Assembly: GCA_937981575.1 (NCBI GenBank)
Contig: CALJNR010000012.1
Location: forward strand, 149,701-213,700
Direction: 5' to 3'
DNA: 64,000 nt
From: an uncultured Clostridia bacterium
Lineage (GTDB): Bacteria > Bacillota > Clostridia > Lachnospirales > Cellulosilyticaceae
The position numbers were made by a program, and so were the translations under genes. Position 1 is the first letter of the stretch. Every line of letters starts with the position of its first letter. Under the pieces are notes generated by a model, which had not been told where the DNA came from, made no database searches, and saw only the letters and a program-made list of their open reading frames with translations. Below, piece by piece: positions 37,737 through 45,883 of this stretch.

Positions 37737-38927
37737 TCAGCACAACTCTTTGGTCATTTTCCCCAGTATTTCTATTCCCTTAATAATCTGTTCATCTGTC
37801 GGCGTAGAGAAATTAATTCTAAAGTCCTGGGTACTCGCTCCTTCTATGACTGTAAAAGCAGACCCCGGTACAACAGCCACTTTATACTCTGAAACCGCCC
37901 GCTTGCAGAACTCAACCATATCAACGCCGGCTGGAAGTGTACACCAGATAAAAAGCCCTCCTTCTGGTCTTGTATAGGTCACACACTCTGAAAAATGTTT
38001 GTCCATTTCGCTGAGCATCAGTTTACACTTATGCTTATAAATTTCTTTAAGTCTTGCTATATGTGCTGCCATATCATAATTGGCCATAAATCTTTCACAG
38101 ATGATTTGAGCCAATATATTAGAGTGTACATCTGCACATTGCTTAGCAACAACAATTTTGCTAACGAGTTCCTGATGGGCAATCAGATAACCTACCCGCA
38201 TGCCAGGTGAAAGGACTTTGGAAAAGCTGCCTACGTAAATAACTAAACCTTCTGTGTCCATTGATTTAATAGAGGGAAGATCCTCTCCTTCAAATCTAAG
38301 ATCTCCATAAGGATTATCTTCTAAAATCATAATACTATATTTTTTAGCCAGTTCATAAACACTTTTTCGTTTTTCAAGACTCATGGTTTTGCCAGTAGGA
38401 TTCTGGAAGTTAGGAATCACATAGATGAATTTTGCACTTGGATTATCTTGAATGGCTTTTTCTAAAGCCGTAGTAGAGATGCCGTCCTCTTCCATAGATA
38501 CGCCAACCAAATGGGTATTATATGATCTGAATGAATTTAATGAACCAATAAACGAAGGATCTTCACATATAATAGTATCGCCTTCGTTGCAAAGCACTTT
38601 ACAAGTCAGTTCAATACCTTGCTGTGCGCCTGAAACAATAATGAGTTCATCAAATGCTTTTCCTACGCCATAATGGCTGAATGTAAAATCTTTAAGCGCA
38701 TCTCGAAGCAGCGGATAGCCTTCTGTCAATGAATATTGAAGCGCTCCTATTGGATTTTGTTCCAACACCTGTTTTGATATCTCTGCTATGGCTTCTGTAG
38801 GAAATGCATCCGGTGCTGGATTTCCTGCTGCAAATGAAATAACCTGTGGATCGGACGACATTTTTAAAATTTCTCTTATCGCCGATGGCTGAAGAGCTGA
38901 TATTCTATCAGAAAAATTGTACTTCAT
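37737..38927 (-). CDS. PLP-dependent aminotransferase (class I, LysN/2-aminoadipate type)
   Basis: A 396-residue cytoplasmic fold-type I enzyme. The PLP lysine is in YVGSFSKVLSPGMRVGYL (~residue 230), and the sugar-edge motifs GAQQGIEL, PNFQNPTGKTMS and DNPYGDLRF are conserved. The N-terminus (FSDRISALQPSAIREIL) and the pattern AAGNPAPDAFP match the 2-aminoadipate/LysN-type group of multi-substrate aminotransferases. No GntR domain is fused. The amino-acid substrate is not determinable. It is divergent from yfcE. Confidence 0.92.
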   Translation of the reverse strand: MKYNFSDRISALQPSAIREILKMSSDPQVISFAAGNPAPDAFPTEAIAEISKQVLEQNPIGALQYSLTEGYPLLRDALKDFTFSHYGVGKAFDELIIVSGAQQGIELTCKVLCNEGDTIICEDPSFIGSLNSFRSYNTHLVGVSMEEDGISTTALEKAIQDNPSAKFIYVIPNFQNPTGKTMSLEKRKSVYELAKKYSIMILEDNPYGDLRFEGEDLPSIKSMDTEGLVIYVGSFSKVLSPGMRVGYLIAHQELVSKIVVAKQCADVHSNILAQIICERFMANYDMAAHIARLKEIYKHKCKLMLSEMDKHFSECVTYTRPEGGLFIWCTLPAGVDMVEFCKRAVSEYKVAVVPGSAFTVIEGASTQDFRINFSTPTDEQIIKGIEILGKMTKELC

Positions 38928-39163
38928 TTTCTTACACCCACTTTTTTTTAAATATAGTCTTAAAATTCACTAATTATCATTGTACCATATTGTATGTTTA
39001 AATCAAATAGTTATATAATAATATAGATTTCACCGCTTTAATTTAAGTCGTTCACAATGAGGCGCAATGTGAAATCACTCTGAGAAGCAACTTTTAATAG
39101 ATGAATACTATAAGTTTTATAGGTTGTTTTACTATTCCACCAACATGACAAAGGAGAAAAAAT

Positions 39164-39712
39164 ATGAAATATATGATTCTTTCAGACATTCATGGCTCTG
39201 AAACGCATCTGCAGCATATGCTGAACATTTTTGAAAAGGAACAATGTGATACGTTAATTCTTTTAGGCGATATTTTATATCATGGTCCAAGAAACCCTCT
39301 GCCTGACGGACATAATCCACAAGGAGTAGTTAAACTTTTAAATAACTATGCGTCCCGTATTATCGCCTGCCGCGGCAACTGCGATGCAGAAGTTGATCAA
39401 ATGCTCCTTCAATTTCCTTGCTTAAGTGATTATGCCCTGATTGTGGATGAAGGTCTACGTATCTTTATAACTCACGGACACCTTTATGATCCTGACCACC
39501 TTCCGCCTTTTGAAGGAAAAAATATATTTTTATATGGTCATACGCATCTTTGGGAACTTAGAATGCAAGATAATACTCTAATTTGCAACCCTGGTTCAAT
39601 AGCTCTTCCAAAAGAAAACAGACCTTCTACCTATGCACTTTTTGAACATGGCTTATTAAGTGTTTATAATGCTGATCGCATACTTCTTGCTTCTTATTCA
39701 CTCACTTCATAA
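39164..39712 (+). CDS. yfcE: YfcE-family metallophosphoesterase
   Basis: A 182-residue calcineurin-type phosphodiesterase. Metal-binding motifs are ILSDIHGSE (~7), LLGDILYHGPRNPLP (~34), CRGNCDAEVD (~69) and GHTHLWELR (~123). YfcE of E. coli hydrolyses phosphodiester model substrates with Mn2+. AAGGAG precedes the ATG. Monocistronic. Confidence 0.93.
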   Translation: MKYMILSDIHGSETHLQHMLNIFEKEQCDTLILLGDILYHGPRNPLPDGHNPQGVVKLLNNYASRIIACRGNCDAEVDQMLLQFPCLSDYALIVDEGLRIFITHGHLYDPDHLPPFEGKNIFLYGHTHLWELRMQDNTLICNPGSIALPKENRPSTYALFEHGLLSVYNADRILLASYSLTS

Positions 39713-39754
39713 TGTGTCAATACTATAAATTATACTAAAATTTTTATCTTATTG

Positions 39755-39783
39755 TTGACAAATGGTAGTTGTCTATCTATAAT
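39755..39783 (+). promoter_or_regulatory. Consensus sigma-A promoter for amt
   Basis: A perfect -35 TTGACA (39755-39760) and a perfect -10 TATAAT (39778-39783) are separated by exactly 17 bases. The predicted start near 39790 lies directly at a terminator-like hairpin. Confidence 0.88.
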
Positions 39784-39789
39784 AGCTTA

Positions 39790-39843
39790 AGAACAAAGGT
39801 GTTCTAAAAAGGCAGTCGATGCCCTTTTAGAACGCCTTTTTTT
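39790..39843 (+). promoter_or_regulatory. Attenuator-like leader of amt
   Basis: Immediately after the promoter the RNA can fold into an intrinsic terminator (AAGGTGTTCTAAAAAGGC / GCCCTTTTAGAACGCCTT, then seven T). Its 5' part can instead pair as AGAAC-AAAGGT-GTTCT, a 5-bp stem with a hexaloop that has A at 1 and G at 4, the loop pattern bound by ANTAR antiterminators. The second loop (AGTCGAT) fits that pattern less well. The likely role is nitrogen-responsive antitermination. Confidence 0.6.
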
Positions 39844-39876
39844 AATTTTATTAAATTTAACTTAAGGAGCGTAATT

Positions 39877-41088
39877 ATGGATATCAACTTAATCTTAAAT
39901 TCAATGTGGACCCTTATTTCTGCTATTTTAGTCTTTATTATGCATGCTGGCTTTGCGCTTGTGGAAGTAGGGTTTACTCAATCTAAAAATGCAGTAAACA
40001 TTATTATGAAAAATTTTGTTACTGTCGGCATTGGTGTACTTGCTTTTTATTTTGTAGGCTATGGGCTAATGTATGGAAATGATTTAGGAAGCTTTATTGG
40101 TTTTTCAAGTTTTATGTTACATAATACACCTGAAACAGTGAGTGGGGTTTCTTTTGAAGTCTATTTCTTATTTCAAGCTATTTTTTGCGCTACTTGCGCA
40201 ACGATCGTATCTGGTGCAATGGCGGAGCGTACTAAGTTTTATGCTTACATTGTTTTCTGCGTTGTGGCAACAACAATTATTTATCCTCTTATCGGCCACT
40301 GGATTTGGGGCGGCGGCTTTTTAGCAGCTATGGGCTTTAGGGACTTTGCAGGCGGCACAGCTGTCCATGCCATCGGAGGTGTTGCTGCTTTGATTGGTGC
40401 TTATTTAGTTGGCCCTCGTGAAGGCAAATATAAAAAAGGCAAAGTCAAAGCCATTCCTGGCCACAATATTCCGCTGGGAGCACTTGGCGTACTTATCCTT
40501 TGGTTTGGATGGTTTGGATTTAACGGCGGCAGTACACTAGACATTACATCTCCGCTTACAGCGCATTCTGCCATTACAACACTTTTTGGCGGAGCTGCTG
40601 CAACATTATCTGCCCTTCTCTTTAGCATTGTACGTTACAAAACACCAGATGCTGGTCTAACCCTCAATGGTGCCTTGGCAGGGCTCGTAGGCGTTACAGC
40701 TGGAGCGTCTATGATCACTTATATGGGCGCTATCATAATAGGCGTAGCTGCAGGCATAATCATGATTTTAGCCGTTGGATTCTTTGATTCTGTTCTTAAA
40801 GTGGATGATCCAGTTGGTGCTATATCTGTTCATGGTGTATGCGGCAGTTTAGGAACTATCGCTGTAGGCTTATTTGCAACAGATGGCGGCTTGTTCTACG
40901 GCGGCGGATTCAGTCTTCTGGGCATTCAAACTCTTGGGGTACTGGTTTGTATCTCTGCTTCTGCAGTATTGTCCTTTGTAACCTTTATTATTCTCAAAAA
41001 AACTATGGGCTTAAAGGTTTCCCAAGATCATGAAATTGATGGACTTGATAATATTGAACATGGTATTTCTGCCTATATTAACTTGTAA
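39877..41088 (+). CDS. amt: Ammonium transporter Amt
   Basis: A 403-residue, 11-helix ammonium channel. Motifs include GFALVEVGFTQSKN (N-terminal), the inner gate AIFCATCATIVSGAMAER, GGTAVHAIGGVAAL with the first pore His, and DDPVGAISVHGVCGSLG with the second pore His. The 11-helix order and length fit the family. AAGGAG is seven bases before the ATG. The P-II gene follows 81 bases downstream, the usual amt-glnK pairing. Confidence 0.96.
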   Translation: MDINLILNSMWTLISAILVFIMHAGFALVEVGFTQSKNAVNIIMKNFVTVGIGVLAFYFVGYGLMYGNDLGSFIGFSSFMLHNTPETVSGVSFEVYFLFQAIFCATCATIVSGAMAERTKFYAYIVFCVVATTIIYPLIGHWIWGGGFLAAMGFRDFAGGTAVHAIGGVAALIGAYLVGPREGKYKKGKVKAIPGHNIPLGALGVLILWFGWFGFNGGSTLDITSPLTAHSAITTLFGGAAATLSALLFSIVRYKTPDAGLTLNGALAGLVGVTAGASMITYMGAIIIGVAAGIIMILAVGFFDSVLKVDDPVGAISVHGVCGSLGTIAVGLFATDGGLFYGGGFSLLGIQTLGVLVCISASAVLSFVTFIILKKTMGLKVSQDHEIDGLDNIEHGISAYINL

Positions 41089-41169
41089 CAATATTTTATA
41101 AAAATATATATAATTGCTAGAATTTGTGCTAAAATCAAACTAATAAATAGGCGTAAGGAGTTGAATAAC

Positions 41170-41532
41170 ATGGATAAAAAAATAAGCAAAATAGAAATTA
41201 TCACTCGCCCTCGCATGTTAGAAGAACTTAAAGAAGCTCTTAACCAAATTGGTATTACAGGCATTACTGTATCTAGTGTATTAGGCTGTGGTATGCAAAA
41301 AGGTGCAACAGAATATTATAGGGGCGTTCCGCTTGAAATTAACCTGCTTCCAAAGATTAAGCTCGAAATTGTCGTATGTGAAGTTCCAGTTGACTTAGTC
41401 ATCGAAACTGCAAAGAAAGTGCTTCACACCGGGAATATTGGTGACGGTAAAATATTCGTCTATGATGTTGCAAATGTTATCCGTGTCAGAACAGGTGAAG
41501 AAGGTTGGGATGCGCTTCAAGATAAAATTTAA
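41170..41532 (+). CDS. P-II nitrogen regulatory protein (GlnB/GlnK type)
   Basis: A 120-residue signalling protein that would bind 2-oxoglutarate and ATP/ADP and plug Amt. T-loop region QKGATEYYRGVPLEINLLPK carries the Tyr equivalent to Tyr51; the C-terminal VIRVRTGEEG is the ATP-binding IRTG motif. I choose the ATG at 41170, nine bases after AAGGAG, over an upstream TTG at 41161. It follows amt and most likely shares its transcript. Confidence 0.95.
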   Translation: MDKKISKIEIITRPRMLEELKEALNQIGITGITVSSVLGCGMQKGATEYYRGVPLEINLLPKIKLEIVVCEVPVDLVIETAKKVLHTGNIGDGKIFVYDVANVIRVRTGEEGWDALQDKI

Positions 41533-41597
41533 TTGACATAGGGTTTTCATTTAAACTATTTAATGGTACTATGGTATAGATGATTTAATGTCTTATA

Positions 41598-41631
41598 AAG
41601 AATACACCAAGGCATCCTTGGTGTATTCTTT
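41598..41631 (+). terminator. Terminator after the P-II gene
   Basis: AAAGAATACACCAAGG-CAT-CCTTGGTGTATTCTTT is a perfect 16-bp stem. It ends 22 bases before the parvulin start, so it may also gate that gene. Confidence 0.85.
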
Positions 41632-41653
41632 ATACTAAAAAGGAGAATTATAA

Positions 41654-42394
41654 ATGGAAAACAAAGTATTAGCCGTTGTCGACGGAAGAGAAGTTACACA
41701 AAGCGATCTTTATGAACTCTTACAAAGCATTGGTCAGAATGCTAACCAGTTTCAAGATGCTGAAGGCCAAAAACAGCTTGTGAATGAACTCGTTATGCAG
41801 GAGCTGCTTTATTCTGAAGCTCTCGCAAAGGGATTAGATCAAGATGCTGAGTATAAAAACGCACTGATGCATATGCAAAAAACACTTCTAAAACAATACG
41901 CGCTTAATAAACTTCTTACTTCTGTTACGGTAACTGATGAAGAAGCCCGTGCCTATTTTGATGCACATTCAGCATTATTCAAAAAACCGGAAACAGCAAG
42001 AGCCAGTCATATCTTAGTCTCTAGCAAAGAAGAAGCTGAAAAGATACTGGGCGAAATAAAAGCTGGCGCAGACTTCAAAGAAGCTGCTGCTAAATACTCA
42101 AGCTGCCCTTCTAAAAACGCTGGAGGAGATCTGGGTGAATTTACAAGAGGACGAATGGTACCAGAATTTGATGCAGCAGTGTTTAATATGGCACCAGGCG
42201 AAATAACCGGGCCAGTACAGACTCAATTTGGCTATCATCTTATCCAATTAGATAGTTTAACAAAAGACGATGCGCCTGATTTTAGTGAAGTACTGGGTAA
42301 AGCTAAAGAACAATGTCTGCTTGCTAAACGCCAGGATACCTACCTTGCAAAACAAGAGGAACTTAAAAACGTTTATTCGGTAGAAGTTAAGTAA
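41654..42394 (+). CDS. Parvulin-type peptidyl-prolyl isomerase
   Basis: A 246-residue protein. An N-terminal SurA/PrsA-like chaperone part (residues 1-105) precedes the rotamase domain (~110-205), with ARASHILVSSKEEAEKIL and FGYHLIQLDSL motifs. It has no signal peptide or lipobox, so unlike PrsA it should be cytoplasmic. AAGGAG precedes the ATG. Confidence 0.93.
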   Translation: MENKVLAVVDGREVTQSDLYELLQSIGQNANQFQDAEGQKQLVNELVMQELLYSEALAKGLDQDAEYKNALMHMQKTLLKQYALNKLLTSVTVTDEEARAYFDAHSALFKKPETARASHILVSSKEEAEKILGEIKAGADFKEAAAKYSSCPSKNAGGDLGEFTRGRMVPEFDAAVFNMAPGEITGPVQTQFGYHLIQLDSLTKDDAPDFSEVLGKAKEQCLLAKRQDTYLAKQEELKNVYSVEVK

Positions 42395-42424
42395 CAAATA
42401 AATGATGAATTAAAGTAATTAAAC

Positions 42425-42489
42425 AAACAGGTGCCCTGGAAGAAATTTATGCTTTTTTTGCATTTTTCTCTTCTGGGTCACCTGTTTTT
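42425..42489. terminator. Bidirectional terminator
   Basis: AAACAGGTG.CC...GG.CACCTGTTT with a long loop lies between convergent parvulin and HAD genes. Confidence 0.75.
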
Positions 42490-42515
42490 ATTTGGTATGT
42501 AAAAATCCATAGATC

Positions 42516-43169
42516 TTATTCCCCTAAAATAAGTTGTTTAAGCTCATCAGGATTTAGGATGATATAGTTTGCTCCTGCATCTAATAATTCCTGTTTTGTT
42601 CTAAAGCCCCATGCCGCTCCAACTGATGTAATGCCTGCATTTTTAGCAGTAAAAATATCTACATCCGAATCGCCAATGTAAATACACTCAGATGGACTCA
42701 TATTAAAATAGGAAAGTATTTCCCAAACCACTTCTGGGTCAGGCTTTGCCGGAATGCCCTCTCTTTGTCCAAATGCAACTTCTATTTTCTCTTTAAACAG
42801 AATCTGCACAAGCTCTTTAGTATAAGCATCCGGTTTATTTGATGCAACTGCTAAACGGATCCCTTTATCTCTAAGTTCAGTAAGCAAAGGCATAATACCA
42901 TCGTAAGGTCTCGTATAGTCCATGCTGTGATTTACATAATAGGCATCAAATAGTTCTTTTGCTTTTTGAATCATTTCATCGTCTTGACGGCCATCAGGAA
43001 GCATGCGCTCCATGAGTTTATAAACACCATTTCCCACATACCTCTTATATTGATTCACAGGATGTTCTTCTAACCCTAGGGTACGAAGAGCATAATTGCA
43101 GCTTTGTGCCAAATCATGAAGGGTATTGAGCAAAGTTCCGTCTAAATCAAATATCGCAAGTTTATACAT
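42516..43169 (-). CDS. HAD-superfamily hydrolase (phosphoglycolate phosphatase-like)
   Basis: A 217-residue protein with HAD motif I FDLDGTLLNT (residues 7-16), motif II VASNKP (~109), the motif III Lys in PAKPDPEV (~142), and motif IV GDSDVDIFTAKNAG (~170). The four-helix cap between motifs I and II is of the Gph/PpaX type. It hydrolyses a phosphomonoester, possibly 2-phosphoglycolate. AAGGAGA precedes the ATG. Confidence 0.93.
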   Translation of the reverse strand: MYKLAIFDLDGTLLNTLHDLAQSCNYALRTLGLEEHPVNQYKRYVGNGVYKLMERMLPDGRQDDEMIQKAKELFDAYYVNHSMDYTRPYDGIMPLLTELRDKGIRLAVASNKPDAYTKELVQILFKEKIEVAFGQREGIPAKPDPEVVWEILSYFNMSPSECIYIGDSDVDIFTAKNAGITSVGAAWGFRTKQELLDAGANYIILNPDELKQLILGE

Positions 43170-43220
43170 CTCTTTCTCCTTATTTTACATTTTATTACTG
43201 AAAATTGTTTTATGTGATCA

Positions 43221-43526
43221 TTAAGCAGCAAAAAAGAAATTACACAAGTAGACTACCCCTACTGCGATAACCGCAACTGTTATAAGATTTCTTTTAAAAT
43301 AGCCCAAAAGTACTGCTGCTGCTACCCCAACTCCAGCAAAGATAATATTGCTGGTCGAGTAAAGGACATGTGGAAAGGTCATAGCGCCCAATACAGCATA
43401 AGGAATATAGTATAAAAAAGACTTAATATAAACTGATTTTATCTGCCGGTTAAAACACGTTAAGGGAATCACCCTAGGTATGTACGTTACCATTGCCATA
43501 ATGAATATTGCAGTAAATAGATACAT
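43221..43526 (-). CDS. azlD: AzlD-family branched-chain amino-acid export subunit
   Basis: A 101-residue protein with four hydrophobic segments and the AzlD pattern (TYIPRVIPLTCFNR near residue 14). Its ATG overlaps the azlC stop, so the two are translationally coupled. AzlC and AzlD together form an exporter of branched-chain amino acids or analogues. Confidence 0.92.
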   Translation of the reverse strand: MYLFTAIFIMAMVTYIPRVIPLTCFNRQIKSVYIKSFLYYIPYAVLGAMTFPHVLYSTSNIIFAGVGVAAAVLLGYFKRNLITVAVIAVGVVYLCNFFFAA

Positions 43527-44305
43527 CAGCTCTCCTCCTTAATCGGAAATAAGCGTGCTGCCACAGCTGCTGCAATCATTGCTGCAGCGATGATTGCAAA
43601 CCCTGACGAAATGCCTCTTATATAGGGTATATACTTAAACATACAGCTGATCACGACAGCAATAAAGAGTGTTGTCAAAACAGCTTTTGAACTTCTTGCT
43701 GCCGGCAGGATAAGTGCTATAAACATCGCATATAAAGCAATACCTAATGCATCCTGCAAAAGAGGAGACAAAAGCATTGTCGCTCTTGCACCTAAATATG
43801 TACCTGCTGCCCAACCTATGTAAGGCAGTGTAATAAGTCCAATCATAAATTCAAAAGTTAACAGGCCTTTTTCCAATGAAGCTATTGTAAAGATCTCATC
43901 GGTAATCCCAAAAGCAATAAGTGCCTTCTTCATTTTCCCCATTTTTTGATCTATTTTCTGGGAAAGTGATAAAGACATCAAAAAATAACGTATATTAAGA
44001 ATAAATACAGTCAAAGCAATTTCTATAGAGTGAGCAGCTTCTAGAATGAGTCTGGTTCCGGCAAACTGCCCTGCTGATGTCAAGTTGCTCATTGAAATAA
44101 TCGCAGCCACAAAAGGCGTGAGCCCTCCTGCTGCTGCCATCATACCAAACGCAATGGAAACATAAAAATAACCAAGTCCAATGGGTAATCCTTTTTTAAC
44201 GCCTCGTAAATAATCCTGTACTGGCAACGGGACTTCTGCCCTCACCGCCTCTTTATTTATAGAATATTTCAAAATTCCACTCCCTTGTCCTGATGTCTTC
44301 ATCAC
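43526..44305 (-). CDS. azlC: AzlC-family permease, large subunit
   Basis: A 259-residue membrane protein. The conserved start GVKKGLPIGLGYFYVSIAFG and NLTSAGQFAGT mark AzlC. About eight hydrophobic segments are seen. The start is uncertain: 44305 has no clear binding site, while a TTG at 44272 has GGGAG seven bases upstream. It works with AzlD, which overlaps it. Confidence 0.92.
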   Translation of the reverse strand: MMKTSGQGSGILKYSINKEAVRAEVPLPVQDYLRGVKKGLPIGLGYFYVSIAFGMMAAAGGLTPFVAAIISMSNLTSAGQFAGTRLILEAAHSIEIALTVFILNIRYFLMSLSLSQKIDQKMGKMKKALIAFGITDEIFTIASLEKGLLTFEFMIGLITLPYIGWAAGTYLGARATMLLSPLLQDALGIALYAMFIALILPAARSSKAVLTTLFIAVVISCMFKYIPYIRGISSGFAIIAAAMIAAAVAARLFPIKEES

Positions 44306-44367
44306 TTATGTATATTAACCTACAATCTATTTAATAACCAAACAACTCTTCTCAATCTCAAAGTTAA

Positions 44368-44411
44368 AAAGAGCCTCCTATTCTCCGCTTGATCGCAGCA
44401 GAAGGCTCTTT
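44368..44411. terminator. Hairpin between azlC and hpt
   Basis: AAAGAGCCT...AGGCTCTTT lies 60 bases downstream of the hpt stop; it would end the hpt transcript on the minus strand. Confidence 0.7.
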
Positions 44412-44469
44412 GTCAAAATGTATCTTCTTTTTGTTACATAACAGCCATTCTTTCATAGGCAGTATGATT

Positions 44470-45009
44470 TTATTTGCTGTATACTTCTCGTTTGAGAACC
44501 CCTACGAAAGGTAAGTTTCTATACATTTCTGCATAGTCAATACCATACCCTACTATAAATTCATCAGGCACTTCAAATCCTAAATAATCAATATTTACAT
44601 ATTCTTTACGCCTTGCCGGTTTGTCTAATAAAGTACATATTTTAATTCCAGCTGGATTTCTGGTAAGAAGCATTTCTTTAAGATATTTCAAAGTAAGCCC
44701 GCTGTCAACAATGTCTTCTACAATCAAAAGATGCTTGTTTTCTACGCTGTTTTCTAAGTCCTTTAGGATTCTGACTACTCCTGTTGATTCTGTTGTATTG
44801 CCATAACTTGATACAACCATAAAATCTATCTTAAGGGGAATGTTTATTTTTCTAACTAAATCACTGGTAAATATATTTGATCCTTTAAGAATACCTACTA
44901 CAATAAGCTCTTTGCCTTCATAATCTTTTGTGATCATCTTTCCAAGCTCACAAATTCTCTTTTCCAGCTCCTCTTCGCTGAATAATACTTTTTCGATATC
45001 GTTTTGCAT
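44470..45009 (-). CDS. hpt: Hypoxanthine phosphoribosyltransferase
   Basis: A 179-residue purine-salvage enzyme that converts hypoxanthine or guanine plus PRPP to IMP or GMP. The PRPP-binding loop LLIVEDIVDSGLTLKYL is near residue 97, and the Lys/Asp base-recognition region and the C-terminal YAEMYRNLPFVGVL are typical. It follows the PHP phosphatase gene on the same strand, with a gap of 70 bases. Confidence 0.95.
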   Translation of the reverse strand: MQNDIEKVLFSEEELEKRICELGKMITKDYEGKELIVVGILKGSNIFTSDLVRKINIPLKIDFMVVSSYGNTTESTGVVRILKDLENSVENKHLLIVEDIVDSGLTLKYLKEMLLTRNPAGIKICTLLDKPARRKEYVNIDYLGFEVPDEFIVGYGIDYAEMYRNLPFVGVLKREVYSK

Positions 45010-45079
45010 CTGATGTACACCTCAACTTTTTATTTATTATGACGCTATAAGTATAACTTAAAATAGAAACGAAGTAAAA

Positions 45080-45883
45080 CTATAAGTAATGAAAGATAGG
45101 TTTCCCTTTTTCGAAGGCAGTATAATACTTAAACCCAATATTTTTGAGAAGCTTTGCAGCTTCATTCCATAAGTAACCTACATGATGCGTAAAATGGCTG
45201 TCTGAGCCAATTGTGATGATTTCGCCGCCCATATCCAGATACATTTTCAGAACCTCAATTTGTGGATTAAAATGGCCTAAGCCATATCTTATGCCGGATG
45301 TATTGATTTCAATCCCTTGTCCCCTGTCTTTTAATGCCTTAAGGATTTCAAAAATAAGCTCTTTGTAATCTGAAACATAAAGTATATGATGCGCAAAGGG
45401 CCCATAGCGATTAATATAATCCATATGCCCATAAACATTAAAAAATGGAAAATTTTGAATGGTGGACAAAACCTCTTCAAAGTACCGAGTGAACCCCTGT
45501 ACTTGACTTCGTCCTTCAAAAAATCGTCCAGTATTCATATCCTCTTCTTCACACTTATGCGTAGAGCATATAATAAAATCAAAATCCTTCGGATCCACAA
45601 GTCTTAAAATTTCTCCATGCCACCGGGGTTCATATCCTATCTCAAGGCCTGTTTTGATTCTGATTTTTCCCTCGTACTGTTTTTTGATTTCAGCTAACCT
45701 TTTTAAGTAATCCTCAATTACCATATTAAATTGGATAATCCCATCAATGGGTTCTTTTTCCAAATGATCCGTTATAGCTATCTCATCAAAGCCTTGCCGG
45801 ACAGCCTCCTCAACCTGAACATCAATCGGCGCTTCGCTGTCTCTTGAAAAAGAAGTGTGTATATGATAATCCGCCCTATACAT
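45080..45883 (-). CDS. PHP-domain histidinol-phosphatase (HisK/HisJ type)
   Basis: A 267-residue metal-dependent phosphatase. The PHP metal ligands are DYHIHTSFSRDS (~5), ITDHLEKE (~39), GLEIGYEPRW (~82), CSTHKCEEED (~109) and GSDSHFTHHVG (~229). HisJ/HisK proteins of this size take histidinol phosphate; no his genes are nearby, so other phosphoesters are possible. Its start overlaps the end of the FAD gene at 45876 by 8 bases. Confidence 0.9.
   Translation of the reverse strand: MYRADYHIHTSFSRDSEAPIDVQVEEAVRQGFDEIAITDHLEKEPIDGIIQFNMVIEDYLKRLAEIKKQYEGKIRIKTGLEIGYEPRWHGEILRLVDPKDFDFIICSTHKCEEEDMNTGRFFEGRSQVQGFTRYFEEVLSTIQNFPFFNVYGHMDYINRYGPFAHHILYVSDYKELIFEILKALKDRGQGIEINTSGIRYGLGHFNPQIEVLKMYLDMGGEIITIGSDSHFTHHVGYLWNEAAKLLKNIGFKYYTAFEKGKPIFHYL

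Noticed and set aside
41533..41590. TTGACA after the P-II gene as a promoter for the parvulin gene.
   Set aside because: No acceptable -10 at 16-18 bp; the strong hairpin at 41598 argues for termination here instead.
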